The notes below the pieces were generated by a model that was not told the DNA's origin, did no database searches, and was given only the letters and a program-made list of their open reading frames with translations. Both the position numbers and the translations under genes were made by a program. 64,000 nucleotides of DNA from CALOAD01 sp942491415 (GTDB taxonomy: Bacteria > Cyanobacteriota > Vampirovibrionia > Gastranaerophilales > CALOAD01): the NCBI GenBank assembly GCA_942491415.1, contig CALOAD010000020.1, positions 310,001-374,000 of the forward strand, in the 5' to 3' direction. The first letter of the stretch is position 1. Each line of letters begins with the position of its first letter. Shown piece after piece: positions 54,372-62,852 of this stretch.

Positions 54372-56207
54372 TTATTCAGATTCCAATGAATCATTGAAAG
54401 GATCTTGTTTCGTCATAATAATTCTTGTAATTTTATGACCATCAACAGCTTCTATTTTAAATTTTATACCATTTTCTTCAACTTCATCATTAATTTCAGG
54501 TTCACGACCTAAAAGCCCGAATACATAACCACCAATAGTTTGAAAATCTTCGGTTGAAAAATCTCTACCGAATCTTTCATTAAAATCTTCTATATCAACT
54601 TTGGCAGCAATGCTAATTGTATAATCATCAATTTTTATAACATCATCAGGTTGAACAACATCAAATTCATCATAAATTTCACCGACAATTTCTTCTAAGA
54701 TATCTTCAACCGTTACTATACCTTCAAGACCACCGTGTTCATCAATAACAGCCGCTATTTGACTTTTTGTTTTGTTAAACTCATTTAACATATCACTTAT
54801 CGATTTATTTTCAGGAACAATTGTTATTTCACGAGATAAATCTTCGATATTAACGTTATTATGGTAATTTTCTTTAACTGCCCTTAAAACATCCTTGGCA
54901 TTAATAACACCGATAATATTATCAATATTATCTCTATATACAGGAATTCTTGTATGTCCGGAATTTATTATAAGATCCATAAGATAGTTTATATCTGAGT
55001 TTGTATCCACAAAAGTGACTTCGGTTCTTGGCACCATAATTTCTTTTACAACGGTATCCGTAAATGCAAAGAATCTTGATAAAATATTTGCCTCATGAGC
55101 TTTTAAAACGCCTATTTGTTGCCCTTCTTCGACAACTTTTTCAAATTTTTCTTCCCAATCATCTTCTGCATCATCGGCTTGCATCTCAATTGTCACGTGG
55201 GCAACATTTTTAATTTTTTCACGTATTTTATTTTCCAGCTTTTCCGCTATATCATCAGCATCTTTTACCGGAGTTTCAGGATCTACTTCTATTTTCATAT
55301 TAATTATCAAACCGGACGAACCCATATCCATTGTTTTTAAGTAGTGCAATTGCGAAACACCGTGAATTCTATCTGCTATTTTTTTAATGGTTTCTTCGAC
55401 TTGTGGACCGGCTGCAACCCCTGTTAAAGAATTTATATTGTACTTTAAAAGATATATAGCAAGCGCAAAAAGAATCAAGCCGATTATTATAGATGCAATC
55501 GCATCGGGAACATATGCCAAAGATTCTTTTATGAAAAATTTAGATATTGTAAGAGCAATTAAAGCAACCACAACACCTGAAAGTGCTGCTGTGTCTTCAT
55601 ACCAAACAAATTTAGTAGTTGGGCTTTTTATTTTATGAATATATTTAAATGATTTTAAAAAAGCTTCAAACCTTGTTTTTACAGGGATTTCGGCTTCTTC
55701 AACAACCGCAACACTTGCGCTTGAAACAGCCCAAGATTCAAATAAAATGCTAACAATAAGAGTTATAGCTATAAGATTATAGTTATTAAGTAACTCTAAA
55801 ACTTTATGATGATTATAAAAAAGCCTTGTAAAACCGCTATACAAAGATACGGTGGTACCTAAAAGCATTAAAACACAGGCAAAAAGCGCCCAAATATTTG
55901 CTTCCAGTCCATAACCGAAGGGGTGGAATTTGTCGGCCGGCTTACTACCTCTTTTTAAGCCGACTAAAAGGCATAAACTGTTAAAACTATCTACACCGGA
56001 GTGAATTGATTCTGAAAGCATTGCAGAACTTTTGCTGAAAAACCAGCAAACAAGTTTTACTGCTGCTATACCTAAATTTGCTATTAAAGCTCGCCAAACT
56101 GCTGCTTCACTGGCGAAATGCTCCAACCCGCTCGTTTTTTGAGCTTCGGTTGTTATATATATCTTGCTTGAATCTTGATTTATATTATTATACGAGTCTG
56201 ATGACAT
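54372..56207 (-). CDS. Fusion of CDF cation-efflux transporter with CBS pair and CorC/HlyC domain
   Basis: The 611-aa protein starts with a CDF transporter (about 35-345). HSGVD (69-73), HPFGYG and EDTAAL (204-209) carry the metal-site residues, with about six membrane segments and the CDF cytoplasmic domain. It then continues with a CBS pair (about 385-515, IMVPRTEVTFVDTNSDI and TVEDILEEIVGEIYDE). A CorC_HlyC transporter-associated domain (about 517-600, TIGGYVFGLLGREP) closes it. It exports divalent metal, with the C-terminal half acting as a sensor by analogy with CNNM/CorC proteins. The fusion itself is unusual. Confidence 0.9.
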   Translation of the reverse strand: MSSDSYNNINQDSSKIYITTEAQKTSGLEHFASEAAVWRALIANLGIAAVKLVCWFFSKSSAMLSESIHSGVDSFNSLCLLVGLKRGSKPADKFHPFGYGLEANIWALFACVLMLLGTTVSLYSGFTRLFYNHHKVLELLNNYNLIAITLIVSILFESWAVSSASVAVVEEAEIPVKTRFEAFLKSFKYIHKIKSPTTKFVWYEDTAALSGVVVALIALTISKFFIKESLAYVPDAIASIIIGLILFALAIYLLKYNINSLTGVAAGPQVEETIKKIADRIHGVSQLHYLKTMDMGSSGLIINMKIEVDPETPVKDADDIAEKLENKIREKIKNVAHVTIEMQADDAEDDWEEKFEKVVEEGQQIGVLKAHEANILSRFFAFTDTVVKEIMVPRTEVTFVDTNSDINYLMDLIINSGHTRIPVYRDNIDNIIGVINAKDVLRAVKENYHNNVNIEDLSREITIVPENKSISDMLNEFNKTKSQIAAVIDEHGGLEGIVTVEDILEEIVGEIYDEFDVVQPDDVIKIDDYTISIAAKVDIEDFNERFGRDFSTEDFQTIGGYVFGLLGREPEINDEVEENGIKFKIEAVDGHKITRIIMTKQDPFNDSLESE

Positions 56208-56267
56208 TTAACCATCAACCTCCTTTGAGGGATGGGGTCTACTGTCTCCAATACCGGAATCTGTCAT
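56208..56267 (-). CDS. Possible 19-codon leader ORF in frame with the CDF fusion gene
   Basis: ATG at 56267 opens MTDSGIGDSRPHPSKEVDG and stops with TAA directly abutting the ATG of the transporter gene. AGGAG lies 13 bp upstream, a long spacing. Such an arrangement suits coupled translation or metal-controlled regulation, but the ORF is short and could be chance. Confidence 0.35.
   Translation of the reverse strand: MTDSGIGDSRPHPSKEVDG
56212..56235 (-). promoter_or_regulatory. Hairpin covering the SD of the CDF fusion gene
   Basis: In the transcript, CCATC-CCTC pairs with GAGG-TT-GATGG around an AAAG loop. The SD AGGAGG is inside this stem, 11 bases before the start. Translation may be gated by melting of the hairpin. 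The rest of the gap to 56520 is AT-rich with no gene seen. Confidence 0.45.
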
Positions 56268-56520
56268 TTAACTTTATTTTCTCCTAAATTACTATTTAAA
56301 TTGAATAAAAATTCAACTACATATATAATAACAGATTTTTAAAAAAAATCGAGGTTTCTCCAAAAATATATACAGTATTTATATGAATAAAGAATATACT
56401 TCGATTAAAGAATAACGCATAACTTCATTTTTTCTGTTAATAGCGGGTTTACAATTTTATCAATATACAATTTTAATGTTAAAATACAGATTGAAAAGGA
56501 ATGTTCAGGTCTAAGGCAGA

Positions 56521-58236
56521 ATGAAAAACCTCAAAAATAATTTATTTTCAATTTATATAATCTTTTTAATGCTAACCATTAGCTTATTTTCACAAACTCA
56601 AGCTTTTGCCGTTGCCGATAAATATTGCAATAATCTTTTAAAAATTGATTTTGAAAAATTATCTGATAACGCCATTGATATAAATATCTACACTACAAAT
56701 AAATATCCGATCTCAATAAAACCTGTCAAACGTTCCGATAATGAATACGCAATAATTTTGCCCGATACTTTTCATTCTATAACCTCATTACCTCAAAAAA
56801 TAGGTGTTGAAGGACTTTTGAAATCTATAGATATCAAATTATTTCCCTATATGGATACTGAAGCAAATAACGGTTATACAAAAATAACCTTAAAAACTTT
56901 TAACGATGTTTCTTTAAGTGTCGATAACATAATCGTATCAACAATTCCTATTGATAATAAAATTGAAAAAATCATTGCCGAAAAAGAGAAAGAAGAAATC
57001 AAAAAGAAAGTTGTAATAGAACCTACGCCTGTTAAAGTCGTTGTTGAAAAAACAAAAAAAATCGCCGTAAAAAAGACAAAAAAATATATAAAGCCTAAAA
57101 AAATAACCACAAAGAAAATTGCTTATAAAAAGCCCATCAACACTTCAAAACCGATAAAAAAGCAAATTCAAAAGGTTGCAAGTGCTTCTATAACAGAAAA
57201 ACCTTTAAATAAAGAAATTAAAGAAGATACAAAAAAAGCTCCTGTTGAAGAAATTAAAACAACCGCTGAAAATAACCAAAAGCCTCTTTTAACTGATAAA
57301 GAGCTACAAAAACAGGCTTTAAAACAACAAGTTCAAAAATATCTAAATAAAACAGAAATTTTAGCAAAACAATTATTTGATAAAATTCCCGGACTTCCTC
57401 CTTCTATTGGTGCTTTTATCGAAAGTCACGGCGGTTATAAAATTTTACCCCTTGCTTTAGTTATTTTATTAATCATTCTTTTATCAACCTCAAAACGTAG
57501 GAAAAAAGAGTCATTACCTGCTCAAAATACAAATGAACAACCTGAAGAAAAAATTGAAAATAATATTGAAGAAAATACCGAAAGTCCATTCGCCAGACTA
57601 ATCAACGAAAACCAACAAAAAACAGCTCAACCTGTACAAGAAGAATCTCAGAATTTTGCACCAATTGAAGAAATTTCTGATGATTCTGATGATTTTATGG
57701 TTAATGATGAAGAAATAGACATCGAAGATAATTTTATAGATATTGATGACAATACTGAGGACTTTAACGAAGATAACGAGCTTGATATTGAAGATTTTGA
57801 CGATACTATAGAGCCTCAAAATGAAGAAATACAAGAAGAATTTTTTATCGAAGAAACTGACGATAATGAAAACTATGTTGAATATAACGACTCTTTTGAA
57901 GAAGAGGCTAATGAAGAATTATTTACTATAGAGCAAGAACCACAACCCCTTCAAGATAATTCAAATAACGAACCGACGGTTCTTTTAGATCGTGATATTG
58001 AAGAAAACAAAAAACTCTACCTAATAGAACTGGACGGAGAACAAACCCTAATCGGTAATATCAATGAAGCTGTTTTTGTAATACATAAATTTAACTCACC
58101 TATTGAAGGTCAAAAAATAGCAACAAAATTAAACGAAGAGAAAACTGATGAAAATATTTATTTAACACAAATCGGTAACTGGAGAGCTTTGATAGGCATC
58201 AGTGAAAACGATATGAAGTTGAAGTTAGAACTTTAA
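56521..58236 (+). CDS. Exported AMIN-like membrane protein with acidic C-terminal region
   Basis: The 571-aa protein has a signal peptide (about 1-30). A beta-rich domain (about 38-145, ending ITLKTFNDVSLSVDNIIVSTIP) resembles AMIN domains of pilus and peptidoglycan proteins. A Lys/Pro-rich linker runs to about 260, a membrane segment LPLALVILLIILL lies at about 312-324, and a very acidic cytoplasmic tail runs to the end with a terminal folded part. The architecture recalls FimV-like pilus assembly proteins. The role is inferred. Confidence 0.7.
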   Translation: MKNLKNNLFSIYIIFLMLTISLFSQTQAFAVADKYCNNLLKIDFEKLSDNAIDINIYTTNKYPISIKPVKRSDNEYAIILPDTFHSITSLPQKIGVEGLLKSIDIKLFPYMDTEANNGYTKITLKTFNDVSLSVDNIIVSTIPIDNKIEKIIAEKEKEEIKKKVVIEPTPVKVVVEKTKKIAVKKTKKYIKPKKITTKKIAYKKPINTSKPIKKQIQKVASASITEKPLNKEIKEDTKKAPVEEIKTTAENNQKPLLTDKELQKQALKQQVQKYLNKTEILAKQLFDKIPGLPPSIGAFIESHGGYKILPLALVILLIILLSTSKRRKKESLPAQNTNEQPEEKIENNIEENTESPFARLINENQQKTAQPVQEESQNFAPIEEISDDSDDFMVNDEEIDIEDNFIDIDDNTEDFNEDNELDIEDFDDTIEPQNEEIQEEFFIEETDDNENYVEYNDSFEEEANEELFTIEQEPQPLQDNSNNEPTVLLDRDIEENKKLYLIELDGEQTLIGNINEAVFVIHKFNSPIEGQKIATKLNEEKTDENIYLTQIGNWRALIGISENDMKLKLEL

Positions 58237-58258
58237 AATCAAGAAACGGTAATATGTT

Positions 58259-59530
58259 ATGAAATTTTTTTTAAAAAAGTTATTTATCATCTCTTTTTTA
58301 TTAATATTGCCTTTTTCTGCACTCTCAGCCTGTACAAAAAAAGAACATAAAACTATTCTTAAATTCTCAAGCTGGGGATCTGAAAGCGAACTAAAGTTAC
58401 TAAAGCCACTTTTAAAAGAATTTGAAGAAAAAAACCCTGACCTCGAAATAAAATTTTTACATATACCTAAAAACTATTTTCAAAAACTGCATTTACTCGT
58501 AGCTTCAAATCTAACCCCTGATGTTATATTTTTAAACAACCTAAATGGTCCTGTATATGCAGCTAACGATATTTTAGAAGACCTAAAACCTTACATTGAT
58601 AACGACACGAATCTAAAGGAAGAGGTTTTTTTCAAAAAATCAATACAAGCTTTTACTTATGAAAATAAACTTTATGCAATACCTAGGGATGTTTCAAATC
58701 TTGTTATTTACTATAACAAAGATCTTTTTAAACGATTTAACGTAAAAAAACCTTATTCACATTGGCTTTTTAAGGATTATTTATTCACCGCTCAAAAACT
58801 TACAAAAGATTTTAATAACGATGGAAAAATAGATCAATTCGGCTCAAGCTTTGAAGAAATGCCTCTTTTTTGGATGCCGTTTTTATGGAGCAACGGTGGG
58901 GGCGTGATATCTCAAGACCTGAAAAAAGTCATAATAAACAAACCTCAATCACTCGAAGCCCTTAATTTTTATGCAAATTTAAGAAATAAACATCACGTAG
59001 CCCCCACCGCCAGCGAACAAGGAAGCGCAACAATGGCGCAATTTTTTATGCAACAAAAAATCGCAATGTTAATAAGCGGAAGGTGGAATGTTCCAAGATT
59101 CAGAAGGGATATTAAATTCGATTGGGATATAATGCCCTTTCCTCAAGGACGAGTAGGTTCTATAGTAGACGCAGATACTTCGGGTTGGGCAATAAGCAAA
59201 GATTCAAAATATAAAAAAGAAGCATGGAGATTAATAAAATTTTTGGCGTCTGAATCTTCTATTTCTAAATTAACAGAAAGCGGTCTCATCGTTCCGTCTC
59301 GAATCGATGTGGCAAGATCTGAAATATTTATTCCTAAAAATCAAAAACCTAAAAGCGCAGAAGTTTTTATCCAAATCATACCTGATGCAATACCAACCCC
59401 TGTAAATGATAAGCATCAGGAGATTTCAGATATTTTAAAAAAGCAGTTAGAACCTCTTTGGAACGGCAAAAAAACGGTCAATGAAGTTGTAACACCTGAA
59501 TTAGTTAAAGAAATTGAAGGACTTCTATAA
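58259..59530 (+). CDS. Sugar ABC transporter substrate-binding lipoprotein
   Basis: The 423-aa family 1 extracellular solute-binding protein has a signal peptide ending in a lipobox ALSAC (lipid-modified Cys25). Typical blocks are LKFSSWGSESEL, PDVIFLNN, YAIPRDVSNLVIYYNKDLF and GWAISKDSKYKKEAWRLIKFL. It binds a carbohydrate outside the cytoplasmic membrane and hands it to permeases. The MalF/MalG-type pair at 44361-46059 is the likely partner, unlinked by 12 kb. It lies 22 bp after the AMIN-like gene. Confidence 0.9.
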   Translation: MKFFLKKLFIISFLLILPFSALSACTKKEHKTILKFSSWGSESELKLLKPLLKEFEEKNPDLEIKFLHIPKNYFQKLHLLVASNLTPDVIFLNNLNGPVYAANDILEDLKPYIDNDTNLKEEVFFKKSIQAFTYENKLYAIPRDVSNLVIYYNKDLFKRFNVKKPYSHWLFKDYLFTAQKLTKDFNNDGKIDQFGSSFEEMPLFWMPFLWSNGGGVISQDLKKVIINKPQSLEALNFYANLRNKHHVAPTASEQGSATMAQFFMQQKIAMLISGRWNVPRFRRDIKFDWDIMPFPQGRVGSIVDADTSGWAISKDSKYKKEAWRLIKFLASESSISKLTESGLIVPSRIDVARSEIFIPKNQKPKSAEVFIQIIPDAIPTPVNDKHQEISDILKKQLEPLWNGKKTVNEVVTPELVKEIEGLL

Positions 59531-59608
59531 ATTTTTATTGATATAGAAAAGCTCTCGTAGTATATTAGTTAGTAATAAAATAAATATAAGATTATCAGGA
59601 GATATAAA

Positions 59609-59854
59609 ATGGATCAAATAACTAAAATAGCTTGGGATTTAAATGAAAAAAGCGATAATAGATATCAATTAGTTTATGAAATAGCAGATATTGCAAAAAG
59701 ACTAATCGACGAACAACAGGTAAAAAGACCACAAGAAGACTTTGGCTATGATGTAGAGCCAACTTTCGATCCTTCAATAAAAAAAGAAAAACCTGTGCAA
59801 CACGCTATTATGGTTAAATCAAGCGAATCTGACGATAGCGGCTTGGTAGGTTAA
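59609..59854 (+). CDS. rpoZ: RNA polymerase omega subunit
   Basis: The 81-aa protein shows the omega signature NRYQLVYEIADIAKRLIDE near residues 17-35. Its C-terminal end (KPVQHAIMVKSS ... GLVG) resembles the end of cyanobacterial omega (KPVxxAI...IIG). Omega helps RNA polymerase assembly. SD AGGAG lies 8 bp upstream. The match is short, so the call is probable rather than certain. A terminator follows. Confidence 0.65.
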   Translation: MDQITKIAWDLNEKSDNRYQLVYEIADIAKRLIDEQQVKRPQEDFGYDVEPTFDPSIKKEKPVQHAIMVKSSESDDSGLVG

Positions 59855-59878
59855 TTTTTAAGTATAAATATTCAAAAT

Positions 59879-59910
59879 AAACCCTTCTATTCTAATAGAG
59901 GGGTTTATTA
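59879..59910 (+). terminator. Terminator after rpoZ
   Basis: AAACCCTTCTATT pairs with AATAGAGGGGTTT (one G-U pair), 25 bp after the stop. Confidence 0.75.
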
Positions 59911-60168
59911 GTTTCCAAATATACGAGATATCAATAAAATTAGCAAACCCGTCATCCTGAAGTTGATGCCACTACTGTACATAATAATTAAAAAATAAAA
60001 AAAGCCCTGGTATAAGATTAGCGTTTGATCAGGGCGAAAAAAGTCTTGGGTTATTTTATTTCAAAACAACATTCTCCGATTTGTCATTCCGTGCTACGAC
60101 ACGGAATCTTACCAATGTTCGCTTATAGTCAATAATCTCAAGAGCATTAGATCTTTAAGATGACACCA
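59911..60168. repeat. Intergenic repeat-like segment
   Basis: No gene is seen. It holds a GCCCTG/CAGGGC hairpin (60003-60036) followed leftward by T7, likely the terminator of the small leftward ORF. It also holds a palindrome-containing TCATTCCGTG ... CACGGAATC (about 60084-60109), typical of dispersed short repeats. Confidence 0.5.
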
Positions 60169-60294
60169 TTATTTAATTTTTTCTTTAATAGCCTCTATTT
60201 CCTTTTTCATAGTTACAATGTGGTAAATCAAATCATCGATAGAAGCTTTCAGGTCAGAGCATATAGATTGAATGATGTTAATGTCGTTTTGCAT
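60169..60294 (-). CDS. Small helical protein, 41 aa, unknown
   Basis: The ORF runs from ATG 60294 to TAA 60169, with AAAGGAAG 10 bp upstream. The product (MQNDINIIQSICSDLKASI and so on, ending KEKIK) is amphipathic and heptad-like, probably one coiled-coil helix. It has its own leftward terminator at 60003-60036 and a CCCTAA/TTAGGG hairpin in its leader. It is divergent from the double-HTH regulator gene and may be functionally paired with it. Confidence 0.5.
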   Translation of the reverse strand: MQNDINIIQSICSDLKASIDDLIYHIVTMKKEIEAIKEKIK

Positions 60295-60476
60295 AATTAA
60301 AATCTTCCTTTCGTGGTATCATAAATAAAATTGAATAGAGAAATCGCCCTAATTAGCGTTAGGGTAGTGTTTTTATTTTGTAAAAAAACTAAGAAAACAT
60401 TTCTGTTCATTATTAATATAAACGATAAAAAACAGAAAGTCAAGCAAAAATTCCAAGGGATACTAAAACTCCTATC

Positions 60477-61007
60477 ATGACTAAGAAAATACTTATTTTA
60501 CCTACAAAAATAAATGCCAAAATAAAAGAAAAAGATTTATCTCAAAGAAAATTAGCTAAAATTATTGATTATAGTGATACAACATTAAATTCAATGATTT
60601 TAGGTAAGCAATCTTTTTCAGAAACTGTTGTAAAAAAACTCCTTCCCATTTTGGAAATTTCTCGAGAAGAATTTGACAGCTGGATTATTGCAGATAAATA
60701 CACCAAAGAAGTCATTAACCTTGCTATAAAAGCAAAACAAGAGACTAAAGTAAAAAGAAAACAATTGATTCTTACTTTGAAAATTGACGCTATTCTCGAT
60801 GAAAAAGGTATGTCGAGAACAGACCTGTCAAAACAAATAAAATATAGTCAAAGCGGTTTAAACCGTATGATTGTAGGAAAAATTGGGATGTCAAAATCTG
60901 TTTTAGAGCGAATCTCGAAAGCATTAGAAATTCCTCAAAATGAAATCCTCAGCTGGACTTTAGCGGATAAATACAGCCTTAAAACTCTTGAATTAGCTTT
61001 ACTTTAA
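60477..61007 (+). CDS. Tandem double helix-turn-helix (XRE-type) regulator
   Basis: The 176-aa protein is an internal duplication of one XRE-type unit. Residues about 8-80 contain LAKIIDYSDTTLNSMILGKQ and SWIIADKYTKEVINLAI. Residues about 96-176 contain LSKQIKYSQSGLNRMIVGKI and SWTLADKYSLKTLELAL. The two halves have the same length and order. It likely binds a two-half-site operator as a monomer. No strong SD is seen. It flanks the repeat/nuclease region, so mobile or defence control is possible. Confidence 0.8.
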   Translation: MTKKILILPTKINAKIKEKDLSQRKLAKIIDYSDTTLNSMILGKQSFSETVVKKLLPILEISREEFDSWIIADKYTKEVINLAIKAKQETKVKRKQLILTLKIDAILDEKGMSRTDLSKQIKYSQSGLNRMIVGKIGMSKSVLERISKALEIPQNEILSWTLADKYSLKTLELALL

Positions 61008-61017
61008 ATGACCGCAC

Positions 61018-61656
61018 CCGTCATTGCGAGCGAAGCGAAGCAATCTAAAAACTAGAGCGCAGAATTTATGAGCAAATTATATAATTTTCTTGGATTGCTT
61101 CGTCGTAATCTCCTCGCAATGACGTGCGAAAAAATGACTTCTAATGACTCAACGCAACGCAACGATTGTTCTTTTGCTATAATAGTTGCCAGCTGATAAC
61201 TTATGATCGATTTTAAATGAATGGCACCACCCGTCATTGCGAGCGAAGCGAAGCAATCTAAAAACTAGAGCGCAGAATTTATGAGCAAATTATATAATTT
61301 TCTTGGATTGCTTCGTCGTAATCTCCTCGCAATGACGTGCGAAAAAATGACTTCTAATGACTCGACGCAAAGCAACGATTGTTCTTTTGCTATAATAGTT
61401 GCCAGCTGATAACTTATGATCGATTTTAAATGAATGGCACCACCCGTCATTGCGAGCGCAGCGAAGCAATCTAAAAACTAGAGCGCAGAATTTATGAGCA
61501 AATTATATAATTTTCTTGGATTTCTTCGTCGTAACCTCCTCGCAATGACGTACGAAAAAATGACTTCTAATGACTCGACGCAACGCAACGATTGTTCTTT
61601 TGCTATAATAGTTGCCAGCTGATAATTTATGATCGATTTTAAATGAATGGCACCAC
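61018..61656 (+). repeat. Three tandem 213-bp repeats
   Basis: Units begin at 61018, 61231 and 61444, and a fourth begins at 61657 but is replaced by the GIY-YIG gene after about 33 bp. Each unit has a 106-bp palindrome-ended part (CGTCATTGCGAG ... CTCGCAATGACG, for example 61019-61124) and a 107-bp spacer containing TTTTGCTATAAT. The palindromic part keeps TGAGCAAATTATATAATTTT, the 3' end of the GIY-YIG gene. The units differ at only a few positions. Confidence 0.93.
61601..61609 (+). promoter_or_regulatory. Extended -10 promoter ahead of the GIY-YIG gene
   Basis: TGCTATAAT matches TG-n-TATAAT, in the spacer of the third repeat and 80 bp before the GIY-YIG ATG. The same site is present in the other two units. 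No good -35 is seen, as allowed for extended -10 promoters. Confidence 0.45.
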
Positions 61657-61657
61657 C

Positions 61658-62023
61658 CGTCATTGCGAGCGAAGCGAAGCAATCTAAAAATGAAAAATAA
61701 ACAATCCTATATTTACATAATTACAAACAAAGAAAACGGTACTCTCTACACCGGGGTAACATCTAATTTAGTGCGTAGGATTTATGAACATAAAAATAAA
61801 TTAATTGAATGCTTTAGTAAAAAATACGACTTAACAAAACTTGTATATTATGAAATCTATGATTCTATGGAAAATGCTATAAAGCGGGAAAAACAAATGA
61901 AGGGCGGCTCTAGAAAGAAGAAACTAGACTTGATTAACGGTTTTAATAAAAGTTGGGAGGATTTATATGAGCAAATTATATAATTTTCTTGGATTGCTTC
62001 GTCGTAACCTCCTCGCAATGACA
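61658..62023 (+). mobile_element. Palindrome-ended element carrying a GIY-YIG nuclease gene
   Basis: The left end CGTCATTGCGAGCGAAGCGA continues to GCAATCT (61658-61685). The right end (61991-62023) is its imperfect inverse, GGATTGCTTCGTCG ... CTCGCAATGAC. The gene lies between them, its ATG 5 bp after the left end. Copies without the gene lie at 61019-61124, 61232-61337, 61445-61550 and 62853-62948. Family-level mobility is inferred from copy number and structure. Confidence 0.75.
61690..61983 (+). CDS. Small GIY-YIG endonuclease
   Basis: The 97-aa single-domain nuclease has YIYIITNKENGTLYTGVT near its start, the GIY-YIG equivalents being YIY and YTG. The catalytic Arg is in LVRRIYEHK and the metal-binding Glu in YYEIYDSMENAIKREKQMKG. 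No DNA-binding domain is fused. There is no SD; the frame stays open upstream through the palindrome to a TTG at 61663, so translation may start there. Its stop codon region (GAGCAAATTATATAA) is what survives in the short copies. Confidence 0.85.
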   Translation: MKNKQSYIYIITNKENGTLYTGVTSNLVRRIYEHKNKLIECFSKKYDLTKLVYYEIYDSMENAIKREKQMKGGSRKKKLDLINGFNKSWEDLYEQII

Positions 62024-62062
62024 TGTGAAAGAATTTCTAAAGAAGCCGTGGAGGGTGAGTAA

Positions 62063-62692
62063 GTGAAAAGAATGGAAATTATCTATTGCATATTCTTTTG
62101 GATTGTTTTTATTATAACGATATTTTTAATTATTTATTGTTTTAATAAAGGAAATTTAAATGCGATGAAAGATTTTTCATTGCCGTTATTGGGATTGATA
62201 TTTACAATTGGGCAATTATGGCAAAATCAAACAAATTTACGTTTTGAAGAAGTGAAATATCTACAATCAAGAAAAGATTTGTATTTCGATAAAAAAATTG
62301 AAATAGCACTTTCTTTAAACAGTTACATCGATAAAATGTTTAATGAAATATCAAAACCTTTTTTTAATAAAGAATTAGAATTTGAACATCAAAAATTCTT
62401 TTCAATAAAAACGAATTTTTATAAAGAGGTAATAGAAAAAGCAAGATTTCTTTTTGATGAAAATTATATACAAGAGCTTAACAAAATTGTTGATCTGACA
62501 AATAATATTCAAGGTGAAATTCAAATAATGCAAAATCACTTGTATTTATCCGAAAAACATAAAGATTCAGATAATTTTAAAAAAGCTCAACAAAATTATT
62601 CACAACTTTTAAGCGAACTATCCTCAAAAGTTGATGATTTATGTGCACAAACTGTCAGTCAATTAAATATTAAGGAGCAAGTTAAATTATAG
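62063..62692 (+). CDS. Two-helix membrane protein with long cytoplasmic coil, unknown
   Basis: The 209-aa protein starts at GTG 62063 after GGAGGGTGA (ATG at 62072 is an alternative). It has two membrane segments (about 5-28 and 38-54) and then a long charged helical region (about 60-205). It resembles no family I know. It starts 40 bp after the right palindrome of the GIY-YIG element and its stop is 1 bp before a GIY-YIG relic, so it sits between two element copies as cargo. Some two-helix proteins of this shape act in phage defence; that is speculation. Confidence 0.65.
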   Translation: MKRMEIIYCIFFWIVFIITIFLIIYCFNKGNLNAMKDFSLPLLGLIFTIGQLWQNQTNLRFEEVKYLQSRKDLYFDKKIEIALSLNSYIDKMFNEISKPFFNKELEFEHQKFFSIKTNFYKEVIEKARFLFDENYIQELNKIVDLTNNIQGEIQIMQNHLYLSEKHKDSDNFKKAQQNYSQLLSELSSKVDDLCAQTVSQLNIKEQVKL

Positions 62693-62693
62693 A

Positions 62694-62805
62694 TGAAAGA
62701 AGAAGCTGGACTTGATTAATGGTTTTAATAAAAATTGGGAGGATTTATATGAGCAAATTATATAATTTTCTTGGATTTCTTCGTCGTAACCTCCTCGCAA
62801 CGACG
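62694..62805 (+). pseudogene. GIY-YIG gene 3'-end relic with right palindrome
   Basis: In frame, 62697-62765 reads KKKLDLINGFNKNWEDLYEQ and then II-stop, matching the intact gene's C-terminus. It is followed by TTTTCTTGGAT and the right palindrome ending at about 62805. The 5' part is missing and replaced by the membrane-protein gene. Confidence 0.85.
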
Positions 62806-62852
62806 TGCGAGAGCCTACGCAATGCTTATAATTTAAATAAATGACTATATTT

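Noticed and set aside
56212..56267. Known metal riboswitch (NiCo, Mn or Mg type) before the CDF fusion
   Set aside because: The conserved bases of those aptamers as I know them are not recognisable here; only a simple SD hairpin is supported.
61052..61663. Three leftward 61-aa ORFs with nearly identical products in the tandem repeats
   Set aside because: They follow the 213-bp repeat exactly, have no SD and read through the palindromes; they are by-products of the repeat.
61018..61690. Possible CRISPR array
   Set aside because: Units are 213 bp with near-identical spacers and internal palindromes; there are no unique spacers and no cas genes.
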